Notes: generated by a model not told the origin, from the letters alone. A DNA stretch of 64,000 nt from JAJDOD01 sp039024895 (GCA_039024895.1 JBCCPJ010000019.1:3345-67344), one strand, 5' to 3'. Counted from the stretch's first letter, positions 9,017 to 17,542 are shown. Made by a program: numbers and translations.

Positions 9017-9478
9017 CTATCCCTCATCCACCACCTCGAAGATGGCTGGGACAGCCGGGCATGGCGCAAGCTCATTGTCCACAACGTCCGAAAGGCGCGT
9101 CTGGTGCAGGAACACGTAAACATGGGCAGAAAGCCCTTCCCAAAGCCGGTTTGTCATGCTCTGCGCCCTGCTCCCCGATAACCCGCCGGTCGCGCCAGCA
9201 CCGGTATGCATCGCGCTTACCGTTTCATCCACGGCACTCAAAATATCGGCGACCCGTATTGTGTTCGCGGGCCTTGCCAGGCGATACCCGCCGCCGGGTC
9301 CACGCACGCTGTCGACAAGGCCAGATCGGCGGAGTTTTACAAAAAGTTGCTCAAGATAAGGCAGCGAAATATCTTGCCGCCTCGAGATCTCAGCCAACGA
9401 CAAAAGCTCCCCATCCGACGTCATCGCCAAATCCGCCAAAGCCACCATGGCATACCGCCCTTTCGTGCTCAGCTTCAT
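9017..9478 (-). CDS. iscR: IscR, Rrf2-family Fe-S regulator
   Basis: Transcription regulator of Fe-S assembly genes. The 153 residues begin MKLSTKGRYAMVALADLA, the usual Rrf2/IscR start, and contain the winged helix with ISLPYLEQLFVKLRRSGLV and RGPGGGYRLA. The classical C-(X5)-C-(X5)-C cluster motif near residues 92-104 of E. coli IscR is absent: that region reads MHTGAGATGGLSGS. The only cysteine is C140 near the C terminus. This matches the R. sphaeroides type of IscR reported to bind a cluster through one cysteine. It is the first gene of the suf operon and probably represses it. The ATG at 9478 is chosen because the 20 upstream codons do not fit the family. Confidence 0.93.
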   Translation of the reverse strand: MKLSTKGRYAMVALADLAMTSDGELLSLAEISRRQDISLPYLEQLFVKLRRSGLVDSVRGPGGGYRLARPANTIRVADILSAVDETVSAMHTGAGATGGLSGSRAQSMTNRLWEGLSAHVYVFLHQTRLSDVVDNELAPCPAVPAIFEVVDEG

Positions 9479-9561
9479 TGCCCGACATGCCTCCCAAAAT
9501 GGATTGACCTTTCGCTGGTCAAAGCTTACGTGACCCAAGCACTCGGGGAGTGAGGCCTCGG

Positions 9562-9599
9562 TTTAGAATAGTTCTAAAGTACCCGACGAACTACGTCAA
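9562..9599 (-). promoter_or_regulatory. iscR/suf promoter with palindromic operator
   Basis: Reading the minus strand, a -35 TTGACG (9599-9594) is followed after 17 bases by a -10 TAGAAC (9576-9571). The -10 lies within a palindrome with perfect 7-bp arms, TTTAGAA-TAG-TTCTAAA (9562-9578). A repressor bound there would block the promoter, so autoregulation by IscR is the simplest reading. The site also lies 77 bp before the divergent hydrolase gene and could affect it. Confidence 0.65.
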
Positions 9600-9654
9600 C
9601 GGTCCAAAGGGTGCGGCAACGGGTGGCCGAAGAGATAAAGGTGGACGAGCGCAT

Positions 9655-10308
9655 ATGCCTGAAGTGATTTTTCCCGGCCCGGAGGGTCGGCTCGAAGGCC
9701 GGTATCAGCCGCAAAAAACCAAGGATGCGCCGATCGCGATCATCTTGCATCCCCATCCCCAATTTGGCGGTACGATGAACAATCGTGTTGTCTACAATCT
9801 GCACTACGCGTTCCACAACATGGGCTTCAATGTCTTGCGCTTCAATTTCCGTGGCGTGGGCCGCAGCCAGGGCGAGTATGACCAAGGGATCGGCGAACTG
9901 TCCGATGCGGCCTCGGCGCTCGATTACCTGCAATCGATGAACCAGAACGCCAAGCATTGTTGGGTGGCTGGCTTTTCTTTCGGCGCGTGGATTGGCATGC
10001 AACTTTTGATGCGCAGGCCCGAGATTACAGGCTTCATTAGCGTCTCACCGCCCGCGAACATGTACGACTTTTCCTTCCTGGCCCCCTGCCCATCATCGGG
10101 CCTGATCATCAACGGCACCGGTGATCGCGTCGCCCCACCGCGCGACACCCATACCTTGGTCGGCAAGTTGCACGAACAAAAGGGCATTACGATCACCCAT
10201 GAGGAGATCGAGGGCGCGGGTCATTTCTTTGAAGACCCCCACATGGAAGGCATGATTGGCACCGTCACCGATTACGTCAAACGTCGCCTGACCGAGACCA
10301 CCCGGTAA
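9655..10308 (+). CDS. alpha/beta hydrolase (COG2945-like)
   Basis: Cytosolic alpha/beta-hydrolase-fold protein of 217 residues. Visible are the oxyanion region HPHPQFGGTMNN, the nucleophile elbow GFSFGAW, the acid region NGTGDRVAPP, and the catalytic histidine in GAGHFFEDP. This layout is typical of the uncharacterised COG2945 group; the substrate is unknown. The ATG at 9655 (MPEVIFPGPEGRLEG) fits the family, although the frame is open upstream to 9550. It is divergent from iscR and shares the upstream region with the palindromic operator. Confidence 0.85.
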   Translation: MPEVIFPGPEGRLEGRYQPQKTKDAPIAIILHPHPQFGGTMNNRVVYNLHYAFHNMGFNVLRFNFRGVGRSQGEYDQGIGELSDAASALDYLQSMNQNAKHCWVAGFSFGAWIGMQLLMRRPEITGFISVSPPANMYDFSFLAPCPSSGLIINGTGDRVAPPRDTHTLVGKLHEQKGITITHEEIEGAGHFFEDPHMEGMIGTVTDYVKRRLTETTR

Positions 10309-10658
10309 GAGCGGTTCGGTTCCAAATTCCGACCAACTCTCTGGCATTTCCGGAAAATTCGAAACAAAGCCTTATGGACTGCCTAAGCCCTTGCGCAGAT
10401 GAAAACGAAACCTTTTCCTATCCGCCGCTATTCCGCCGCAATTCGGTCAAATCAAGGTCCAATGCCCTCGCATAAATAAGCCTATCTTCCCTCGACGCTC
10501 CGAAAGGTGCGCCTCAGTCAAATAAGGGCCGTTCACTGGAACGAGAATCAATTTGAGCACCTTTGCTCTCGAACCGGCGAACAAAACCTCTCGAGCACAA
10601 ACGTCTTTGGCCCGGCATTACGCCGGGCCAAAAACCGCTCCCTGACCGATTTCTCCCG
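10309..10658. other. intergenic region, no gene seen
   Basis: This 350-bp stretch between two convergent genes has several short ORFs on both strands, none with a convincing ribosome-binding site or protein-like composition. Its only clear structure is the stem-loop at 10606-10632. Confidence 0.6.
10606..10632. terminator. strong stem-loop, possible bidirectional terminator
   Basis: TTTGGCCCGGC (10606-10616) pairs perfectly over 11 bp with GCCGGGCCAAA (10622-10632) around an ATTAC loop. It lies between the convergent hydrolase and DUF6455 genes, 26 bp past the latter. Neither strand has a long U tract after the stem, so it may act as a weak terminator or as an mRNA-end stabiliser. Confidence 0.5.
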
Positions 10659-10922
10659 TCAATCGGAGGAGCCAAGCTCCTCGGACCATTTTTCAAACAT
10701 ACCACGGTTGCGACAAACGGTGGGAACCTTTGCGCTGTTCTGCTGCACGTGCAGTCTACAGCCTTCGGGATCGCTACAGCCCATACAAGCCAGAACGGCG
10801 TCTTCGTAGGCGTTGGGCGTCAATTCACCCGATTGCATCTTGAGGTCCAAATCGACCCCGAGCGCAGCGGCAAGCTGCGTCATCAACTGTTCATGGTCAT
10901 TGTATCGATGCGCGTTACTCAA
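10659..10922 (-). CDS. DUF6455-like small cysteine protein
   Basis: Cytosolic protein of about 87 residues with a helical N-terminal half (LAAALGVDLDLKMQSGELT) and a cysteine-bearing C-terminal part: AVLACMGCSDPEGCRLH and, later, TVCRNRG. This resembles the DUF6455 family of Rhodobacteraceae, whose function is unknown to me. I place the start at a TTG (10922) because GGAGGT lies five bases before it; a GTG at 10928 is in frame but too close to the same site. An FNR-type box lies 51 bp upstream of the start, suggesting oxygen-linked control. Confidence 0.75.
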   Translation of the reverse strand: MSNAHRYNDHEQLMTQLAAALGVDLDLKMQSGELTPNAYEDAVLACMGCSDPEGCRLHVQQNSAKVPTVCRNRGMFEKWSEELGSSD

Positions 10923-10973
10923 GGACACCTCCGTTGGCTGTCCTCAAGATTACAAGGCTGCATCGCGCGGTCT

Positions 10974-10987
10974 TTGATCTAGATCAA
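10974..10987. promoter_or_regulatory. FNR/FnrL-type binding site
   Basis: TTGATCTAGATCAA is a perfect match to the FNR-family consensus TTGAT-N4-ATCAA. It lies upstream of the DUF6455-like gene (minus strand) and also 31 bp beyond the 3' end of the DUF6173-like gene, so the DUF6455-like gene is the only sensible target. Its distance from the start codon is compatible with an activating position near -41, but the transcription start is not known. Confidence 0.75.
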
Positions 10988-11017
10988 CCCGTGCCAAAAA
11001 AGGCGCGCCAAGCGACG

Positions 11018-11494
11018 TCAGCTTGCCTTCGTCTCGGCGTCCTCTTCAAGCCCTGCAGCAAGTTGAAACCCGATCCGGCGCGGTTCTGCCGCATCGGATT
11101 CCTTCGGCATGGCGCGCAACAGGACGTTGAGCTGGCTCACATGCTGTACAAGCTGAACCTTGGCGCCCGTTTGATCCATGCCGTAGAACGTCACGATATC
11201 GGGGTCAAAGTGCCCAAGCCCCTCGATCCGCAAAAACCCACCGCCCGTATCCGTGAAACCCATGGCGACTTCATGGTCCGCATCCAGCATTTTTTCGAAG
11301 TTCTGGATATAAAGGATCAGACGCTGGTAGGCCCACTCGGCGGGACTTTTTTGTTCCAAAGGTTTTTGCGCCACGGCAGCCGGCAAGCTCTCTTGCTCAA
11401 CCGATTGTTCGTTTGGATCAGAATGCACCACGCGGCGGCGCGGAACGACAATCCCCTCTACCGTTTCCCCAATTTTGTTTGGATCGTCTGACAT
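11018..11494 (-). CDS. DUF6173-like hypothetical protein
   Basis: A 158-residue cytosolic protein. The first 50 residues are polar and probably disordered. The C-terminal two thirds look folded: WAYQRLILYIQNFEKMLD, GFTDTGGGFLRIEGLGHF, and DIVTFYGMDQTGAKVQLVQH. I associate this pattern with the DUF6173 family, of unknown function. A GGGAGAGCG ribosome-binding site precedes the ATG. It lies 31 bp upstream of the FNR box and is co-oriented with the DUF6455-like gene. Confidence 0.72.
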   Translation of the reverse strand: MSDDPNKIGETVEGIVVPRRRVVHSDPNEQSVEQESLPAAVAQKPLEQKSPAEWAYQRLILYIQNFEKMLDADHEVAMGFTDTGGGFLRIEGLGHFDPDIVTFYGMDQTGAKVQLVQHVSQLNVLLRAMPKESDAAEPRRIGFQLAAGLEEDAETKAS

Positions 11495-11650
11495 CGCGCT
11501 CTCCCATTCGGCTCACCTGTTTAACGCTTACCCTAGAGTGGCACGCAACAGGCCACGCGTTGAAATATGGGAATGCGGCCCGCGTCAACCAATTCGGTTC
11601 CAGCGAAAGGTGCTGCGGCCGCGCAAAGCGGCCCAGAACACATATGCCGA

Positions 11651-12691
11651 TCACTGCCGCTCATATAGAAACGCGCCATCTTCCCGCCGAGTGCGCCGCA
11701 CCCGTCCGGTCTTCCACAGGTGCTGACAATGGGCAAAAGCCTCGACCAGCGCGAGGCCATATTCCGCCTTGCCAATCTCGCGCTTGAAAATCGCGATAAA
11801 ACTGTCCCCCGCAGTGGCAGGTGCAGCCAGCGCCTCCGCCAACCGATCAAGCGCTGAGATATGGTTTTCGATCATCTGCTCAAGCCGCGTCGGCAACCCG
11901 TAAAAGGGAAGCTTATGCCCCGGCAAAACAAAATGCGCCTCCCGAGCCAGCGGCTGAAATTTTCGACAGGAGGCCAGCCAGTCCGCCACCGGATCCGCCT
12001 CAGGTTCAGTCGGATAAACCCCGAGATTTGGCGATATCGACGGCAATAGCTGATCGCCCCCCAAGATTAGATCATCATCGTCTTCTGACCAAAGCGTGGC
12101 GTGTTCCGGCGCATGTCCATCGCCAATCCGCACCCGCCAATTCCGACCACCCATCGTAAGCAAATCACCCTCGCCGATCCGCGTAAAGCCAAGGGGAAGC
12201 GGTTCGATCACATCGGCGAAGTTGAACGGTCGCTGCCGGGCGCGTTCCTCCAAGATTTCGGGCGACGCGCCCGCCGCCGTGTAAAACGCCATTGCCTCCG
12301 GCACAGGCTTCTCCTGAACATCAAGCGAAAGCATCCGTGCCATCAGATACGCGGTGCGCGTCGTCAGTAGCTCTGCCCCCCTCGCCATGAAACAACCGGC
12401 CAGACCAATGTGGTCAGGGTGATGATGCGTAACAACGACACGGCGCACCGGCTTGCCCGCCAATGGCCCCGCAAGAACCGCGTCCATCATCTCGCGCGAG
12501 CGCGACGATCCGATGCCGGTATCGATCAACGTCCAACTGTCGCCGTCATCCAGCGCATAGACATTCACGTGATCCAAAGCCATCGGCAATGGCAAGCGAA
12601 GCCAAAGCACACCCTCAGCGACCTCGGCGACCCCGCCAAATTCAGGCGGTGTTTCAATGGGGTAGCGAATGGACCGAACGGGCTCGTCCAT
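11651..12691 (-). CDS. metallo-beta-lactamase-fold hydrolase
   Basis: Metal-dependent hydrolase of 346 residues. The zinc-binding motif is THHHPDHIGLAG; further ligands are likely in GDGHAPEHATLWSED and the C-terminal PGHKLPF. A winged-helix-like C-terminal domain, as in LACTB2-type proteins, is plausible from the length. The ATG at 12691 overlaps the TGA of the acyl-CoA dehydrogenase gene by one base, so the two are translationally coupled. The substrate is not evident; a thioesterase role linked to the dehydrogenase is only a guess from the operon. Confidence 0.88.
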   Translation of the reverse strand: MDEPVRSIRYPIETPPEFGGVAEVAEGVLWLRLPLPMALDHVNVYALDDGDSWTLIDTGIGSSRSREMMDAVLAGPLAGKPVRRVVVTHHHPDHIGLAGCFMARGAELLTTRTAYLMARMLSLDVQEKPVPEAMAFYTAAGASPEILEERARQRPFNFADVIEPLPLGFTRIGEGDLLTMGGRNWRVRIGDGHAPEHATLWSEDDDDLILGGDQLLPSISPNLGVYPTEPEADPVADWLASCRKFQPLAREAHFVLPGHKLPFYGLPTRLEQMIENHISALDRLAEALAAPATAGDSFIAIFKREIGKAEYGLALVEAFAHCQHLWKTGRVRRTRREDGAFLYERQ

Positions 12692-14394
12692 CAAGCGGCA
12701 AGATCGTCGGGCGAAAGATCGTAAAGCCCTGCATCACCCACGCGCACCTGCGCCAGAAGCGCCGCGTGCTCTGGCAACATCCGATCGATGTAGAACCGCG
12801 CAAGCGCCACACGCGGCCCCTCGCCCGTCACCATCGCTGCCGCAAGGTGGTAATGCGCCCCGAGAACACGCGCGGTTGCCTTCAGGTAGGGCACGGCTCC
12901 CGGAAAGCGTTGATCGAGCCCCTCGCCCACCAACCATTCCGTTGTCTCACGTAAAGTTTCGGCGGACGCCCAAACCTTTTCCGCCAAATCAGGGAAGGTT
13001 GACCGCGCATCCTCCGCACCGGCCTCGATCTCGTCGAGCAAACGATACATGGCGTCTCCACCATCCATCATTTTGCGCGCCACAAGATCCATCGCCTGAA
13101 TACCGTTGGTGCCTTCGTAAATCGCGGTGACACGCACATCCCGGAAATACTGCGCCGCGCCGGTTTCCTCGATAAAGCCCATGCCCCCATGGACCTGAAC
13201 CCCTTCATCGGCAACGCGCATACCCACATCCGTGCCGAAAGCCTTGGCAATCGGCGTCAAAAGAGCAGCCCGTGCTGTCCATGCCGCTTCACCGGTCGCC
13301 GTTGCCATGTCGATGGAAACGGCGCAATCCAGAGCAATCGCGCGCGCAGTGAAAATATCGGCCTTCATTGCCGTGAGCATCCGCCGAACATCGGCGTGTT
13401 CCACAATCGCGCCGGTGCCGCCGACCTTGCCTTGCTTGCGATCGCGCGCATAATCCAGAGCCTTCTGGAAGGCACCTTCCGCCGCACCGATCCCCTGACA
13501 GCCCACGGCCAGACGCGCATTGTTCATCATCGTGAACATCGCCGCCATGCCGCCGTTTTCCGGCCCAACCATCCAACCGGTCGCGCCGTCAAACTCCATG
13601 ACAGCTGTGGGCGAACCATGGAGACCCATCTTGTGCTCGAGGCTCACCACGCGGAGGCTGTTTCGGTCCCCAAGATTGCCTTCGGCATCGGGGATGAACT
13701 TCGGCACGAGGAACAAACTGATGCCTTTGGTTCCCGGCAGCGCATCCGGCAGACGCGCCAAAACGAGATGACACACATTTTCGGCGAAATCCGCATCACC
13801 CCAGCTAATATAAATCTTCTGACCGCTAACCCGGTACGTGCCGTCCCCGTTGGGTTCGGCTTTGGAGCGCAGCGCCCCGACATCAGATCCCGCTTGCGGT
13901 TCCGTCAGATTCATGGTGCCAGTCCAGGCCCCGGAGACCAGTTTCGGAAGGTAGATGTCCTTGATGGCGTCCGACGCATGGGCTTCCAACGCCTCGATCT
14001 GACCAAGGGAGAGAACGGGGCACAGGTTCAACGACAAACACGCCCCAGACATCATGTCATTGATCGCCGTTCCAAGGGCCACGGGCAAGCCCATACCGCC
14101 GTAATTCGGGTCTGCCATCACACCGACCCAGCCCCCATCGGCAATCGCGCGGTACCCGTCGGCATAGCCAGGGGAGGTGCGGACAACACCGTTTTCCAGC
14201 ACCGCCGGATGCAAATCGCCATTGCGCTGCAAAGGCGCGATCACCTCATCGCACATCTTGCCCGCTTCACCGAGAATAGCGTCCACCATGTCAGGGGTTG
14301 CTTCCTGGAAGCGTTCAGTCGCTTGAACTGCCTGAAAGTTCACGACGTGATCGAGAATGAAACGGTGATCCTGTACCGGCGATCTGTACGCCAT
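12691..14394 (-). CDS. acyl-CoA dehydrogenase (DmdC-like)
   Basis: FAD-dependent acyl-CoA dehydrogenase of 567 residues, longer than the usual 380-400 because of an extra C-terminal domain, as in the DmdC/FadE-type branch. The catalytic glutamate is expected in AIYEGTNGIQAMDL, with FAD-binding segments around LTEPQAGSDVGALRSKA. The ATG at 14394 (MAYRSPVQDHRF) follows a GGAGG site; the 39 codons upstream of it in the frame are not protein-like. Some relatives oxidise 3-methylmercaptopropionyl-CoA in DMSP breakdown, but no other dmd gene lies nearby, so the substrate is open. Confidence 0.9.
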   Translation of the reverse strand: MAYRSPVQDHRFILDHVVNFQAVQATERFQEATPDMVDAILGEAGKMCDEVIAPLQRNGDLHPAVLENGVVRTSPGYADGYRAIADGGWVGVMADPNYGGMGLPVALGTAINDMMSGACLSLNLCPVLSLGQIEALEAHASDAIKDIYLPKLVSGAWTGTMNLTEPQAGSDVGALRSKAEPNGDGTYRVSGQKIYISWGDADFAENVCHLVLARLPDALPGTKGISLFLVPKFIPDAEGNLGDRNSLRVVSLEHKMGLHGSPTAVMEFDGATGWMVGPENGGMAAMFTMMNNARLAVGCQGIGAAEGAFQKALDYARDRKQGKVGGTGAIVEHADVRRMLTAMKADIFTARAIALDCAVSIDMATATGEAAWTARAALLTPIAKAFGTDVGMRVADEGVQVHGGMGFIEETGAAQYFRDVRVTAIYEGTNGIQAMDLVARKMMDGGDAMYRLLDEIEAGAEDARSTFPDLAEKVWASAETLRETTEWLVGEGLDQRFPGAVPYLKATARVLGAHYHLAAAMVTGEGPRVALARFYIDRMLPEHAALLAQVRVGDAGLYDLSPDDLAA

Positions 14395-14509
14395 GGGAAA
14401 CCTCCAATCGACTTGGCAAGTGGCCAAAGCCCCGTTAACGCAAACAAAGAATGTAGACGGCTGGCGCACTCCGCAACAGGGACGCAGCGTCACGGGGACC
14501 GTAGGGCGC

Positions 14510-15448
14510 ATGAAGACAGACTATCTGAAGCCGGATCGAACCGGTATCGAACGGGCCGTCGCCTTTTGGCGCGCTGGCGAAGCTGTCGCGTTCCCCACGG
14601 AAACGGTTTATGGCCTTGGGGCGGACGCGCACAACGACAGAGCGGTTGCGAAGATATTTGACGCCAAGTCCCGCCCTAGCTTCAACCCGCTTATTGCCCA
14701 TGTGGCAACCGTTGAAGCGGCAACCACCATTGGCCACATACCTGATGCTGCGCAGCAATATCTGGCGAACGGATGGCCACCCGGCCTGACACTGGTCGTA
14801 CCGCTCCAGCGGGAGGCGGGCATCTCCCGACTGGTGACCGCCGGACAAGACACTATCGCGCTGCGCGTACCGACCGCCCCTTTAGCGCGCGACCTTCTCA
14901 CCGCCTTCGGTGGCCCCGTCGCGGCTCCGTCCGCCAACCCGTCAGGCCGGATCAGCCCAACGAGCGCGGCCCATGTGCGCGCCGGGCTGGACAGGCGCAT
15001 CGCGGCGGTGATCGAAGGCGGCACCACTGCAGCCGGTCTCGAATCCACCATCCTCGGGTTTGATGCCGCCGGGCCACTTGTGCTCCGCGAAGGGGCCTAT
15101 GAGGTGCCCGACACCCTGAGGCGCGCCACAGAAATCACCCGTGGACACGGCCCCGTCGCCCCCGGGCAGCTCTCCTCCCACTATGCGCCCCGCGCAGCGC
15201 TCCGAATGAATGTCGTCCGCCCTGAGCCCGACGAATGGGTTATCGGTTTTGGCCCGGGCGTTGCAGCAGATAGAAACCTCTCCCCCTTGGGCGATCTGGT
15301 GGAGGCGGCGGCAAATCTTTTCGCCATTCTGCATGAAGCGGATGAAAAGCCCCGGATTGCCGTTACCCCTGTTCCCAACACGGGCCTCGGGCGCGCCATC
15401 AATGACCGTTTGGCCCGGGCCGCGGCGCCACGGGACACCGAATCTTGA
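14510..15448 (+). CDS. L-threonylcarbamoyladenylate synthase (Sua5/YwlC/TsaC)
   Basis: Makes threonylcarbamoyl-AMP from threonine, bicarbonate and ATP, the first step of the t6A37 modification in tRNAs reading ANN codons. The 312 residues hold the YrdC domain first (AVAFPTETVYGLGADAHN, KIFDAKSRPSFNPLI, APSANPSGRISPT) and the additional Sua5 domain at the C terminus (from about 210: GQLSSHYAPRAAL). It is divergent from the acyl-CoA dehydrogenase gene. The ATG at 14510 gives the usual family start; the frame is open further upstream. Confidence 0.94.
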   Translation: MKTDYLKPDRTGIERAVAFWRAGEAVAFPTETVYGLGADAHNDRAVAKIFDAKSRPSFNPLIAHVATVEAATTIGHIPDAAQQYLANGWPPGLTLVVPLQREAGISRLVTAGQDTIALRVPTAPLARDLLTAFGGPVAAPSANPSGRISPTSAAHVRAGLDRRIAAVIEGGTTAAGLESTILGFDAAGPLVLREGAYEVPDTLRRATEITRGHGPVAPGQLSSHYAPRAALRMNVVRPEPDEWVIGFGPGVAADRNLSPLGDLVEAAANLFAILHEADEKPRIAVTPVPNTGLGRAINDRLARAAAPRDTES

Positions 15449-15463
15449 CCCCAAGACCACAAC

Positions 15464-15778
15464 TCATTCGCGCCGCTTATACACACCTTCCGGCAGGTTC
15501 AGCGCCTCTTTCAGATCGGAAAGCTGCGCCAGCGAAAGCGTGATCTTTTGGACGCCGTCGCCCTCGCGATCAGACTGTTCAATGACGATGCAATCCTCGA
15601 AGGCCGTGACAGCGACATCTTCTTGCAAAAAGGAAGCGCCCTCATCGACCAGGGTGACAACGGTAGCGTCAAATTCGTGCTCAATGGTAAACATCTCTGA
15701 AGTCTGACCCAGCCGAAGACGCTTCACAAGCGCAACCCTTCGCCGATCCCGCATGAAAGAGTTGAAACGCCGCAGCAT
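15464..15778 (-). CDS. hypothetical protein, about 104 aa
   Basis: A 104-residue protein starting MLRRFNSFMRDRRRVALV, with a basic N terminus followed by an alternating beta-rich section (EMFTIEHEFDATVVTLVDEG, CIVIEQSD) and a helical end (LAQLSDLKEALNLPEGV). It converges on the Sua5 gene (15 bp between stops) and is divergent from the M48 lipoprotein gene. No family is recognised. The open frame extends far upstream, but that part is antisense to the protease gene. A shorter start at 15754 is also possible. Confidence 0.6.
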   Translation of the reverse strand: MLRRFNSFMRDRRRVALVKRLRLGQTSEMFTIEHEFDATVVTLVDEGASFLQEDVAVTAFEDCIVIEQSDREGDGVQKITLSLAQLSDLKEALNLPEGVYKRRE

Positions 15779-15823
15779 CGCCGCGATAATGTCAGCCCGA
15801 ACAAATGCTTGACGGATATGCAA

Positions 15824-16522
15824 ATGCACCGCCTCTTTGCCCTTGCTCTTGTGCCACTCCTCGCAGCCTGCGAGGTGCCCGGCCCCACAATCGACGCACC
15901 AGAAGCGCCTCTTCCCAAAGTGACACGAACGGGAAGCCCACAAACAATCGGCGATTACCGGGCCGTTGCCGCCCGCGTCGAACCGGTCGCAGAACGGGCG
16001 TGCCGGGCACGCACGAACGGTGCCAACTGCGATTTCAAGCTCATCATCGACAATAACAAGAAGCTCGGCGCCAACGCGTACCAGACTTACGACAAGTCTG
16101 GCCGTCCAATCCTTGCCATCACCCCGGCCCTGATCCGGGATTTGCGCAACCGCGATGAGATTGCCTTTGTGATCGGCCATGAAGCGGCCCACCATATCGA
16201 AGGCCATATCGCGCAAACACAGTCTTCTGCCCAGGCCGGTGCCATCCTCGGCGCTGTCCTCGGCTCTGTTGCGGGACTGGACACCAGCGGGGTCGAAACC
16301 GTGACAAACATTGGCGGAACCGTGGGGGCGCGACGCTTTTCCAAAGGGTTTGAACTGGAAGCGGATTCGCTCGGCGCGCGCATTGCGGAGCAAGCGGGAT
16401 ACGACGCGGTCCGCGGCGTTCTCTACTTCCAGGACGCCAACGATCCCGGCAATCAGTTTTTGGGGACCCATCCACCCAATGCGGACCGAATTCGCATTGT
16501 CCGCCAAACTGTCGGACGCTGA
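15824..16522 (+). CDS. M48-family metallopeptidase lipoprotein
   Basis: Zinc protease anchored as a lipoprotein. The N terminus MHRLFALALVPLLAACEVPG has a lipobox (LAAC), so export and lipidation are expected. The zinc motif is GHEAAHHIEGH, and the third ligand is the glutamate in FELEADSLGARIA. About 232 residues, similar to the catalytic domains of BepA/LoiP-type periplasmic M48 proteases that act in envelope quality control. The ATG at 15824 is preferred because GACGGAT lies six bases upstream; 15818 is an alternative. Confidence 0.88.
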   Translation: MHRLFALALVPLLAACEVPGPTIDAPEAPLPKVTRTGSPQTIGDYRAVAARVEPVAERACRARTNGANCDFKLIIDNNKKLGANAYQTYDKSGRPILAITPALIRDLRNRDEIAFVIGHEAAHHIEGHIAQTQSSAQAGAILGAVLGSVAGLDTSGVETVTNIGGTVGARRFSKGFELEADSLGARIAEQAGYDAVRGVLYFQDANDPGNQFLGTHPPNADRIRIVRQTVGR

Positions 16523-16810
16523 GGAAACGCGACGTTCTCGGCGCCTTTCGCCGGGCGTCAGTATCTAGAGGCATCGAGAGGTGGCTGGACGTGTCACTGC
16601 GCGTGTCAACGCCTTCACCCGACAGGGCACGCTGCTTATCCAAGTGATTTACCGAGCCCGTTTCTCAGACATGAAAGTCAAACCTCCCGCAGTACCAATC
16701 CAGATTGGACGCGAACTCATCAGCGCCAATAGCAAACTCGGACCGATTTCAACTCCGTAGATGAAGTTGCTAAGACTGCACCGAAGAGTTTTGCATCGGA
16801 AGTGTTACCC

Positions 16811-17509
16811 ATGGATAGCGGCCCCATCCAAATCGTCCTGCCTGTCGCGTTGAAAGAGGTATTTGCGGCGATCAGCCCGGTATATACCAAGGAAACTGCC
16901 CGGCGTTTCAAAGTTGCGCTCAAGCTGAACCCGGAAGTGCCCGACCACATCGCCAGTGGCGCCAAATGGTCTATCGCGCTTTCCAACCCAGCGTACATTC
17001 AACGCATTGTCGACCGGAGTATTTCCGCGGGCGGCCTTCGTAACCTTGGCTACGCGCCCCTATCCTTCGCCGTTCGCGGTGAGACAGATATGCCGCCCCT
17101 CGATTGCGCGCAGGACATCGCCGGATTTCTGGCTCAGACCAGCAGCATTGCGATCACAGAGACGGGAACAAGCGGTGCGCAATTCGCCCGATTGGCCGAG
17201 ATGCTGAATATGACGAAAGAGCTTCAGGATAGGGTACGTCCCATGCCCGGCGGCGGCCCGATGGCCGCGCTCCAGAATGGGGATGTTGACGTTGCCGCGT
17301 TACCTCTGACCAACATCGTCGCTGTGCCAGGTGTCGAGGCACGGGCGATTTGCCCTTTCGATATGGACGTGCACATTGACCTTGCCTTTTGCATCTCACA
17401 AACCGCCAACGGTGCCACACATCACTTCGCGAAATGGCTCTTAAGCGCAGAAATGGCGGCTACCTTGCGCGCACTTGGCGTCTCCCCGCCCCCGGCCTCA
17501 ACCCCCTAA
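16811..17509 (+). CDS. ModA-like substrate-binding protein without signal peptide
   Basis: A 232-residue protein with the layout of type II periplasmic binding proteins of the molybdate or sulfate kind: PIQIVLPVALKEVFAAISP at the start, AKWSIALSNPAYIQRIVD, and ITETGTSGAQFARLAEML. It lacks any signal peptide at the ATG at 16811, and I see no better upstream start, so it may be cytosolic or a truncated gene. It stands alone without transporter genes. A 288-bp gap before it holds no recognisable gene. The ligand is unknown. Confidence 0.65.
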   Translation: MDSGPIQIVLPVALKEVFAAISPVYTKETARRFKVALKLNPEVPDHIASGAKWSIALSNPAYIQRIVDRSISAGGLRNLGYAPLSFAVRGETDMPPLDCAQDIAGFLAQTSSIAITETGTSGAQFARLAEMLNMTKELQDRVRPMPGGGPMAALQNGDVDVAALPLTNIVAVPGVEARAICPFDMDVHIDLAFCISQTANGATHHFAKWLLSAEMAATLRALGVSPPPASTP

Positions 17510-17542
17510 GTGCCGCATTTCCCCATGGGCACGGGCAATGCC

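Noticed and set aside
12691..14394. DMSP breakdown locus (dmdC)
   Set aside because: The dehydrogenase is of the right length and type, but no dmdA, dmdB or dmdD gene is nearby, so the specific name was not given.
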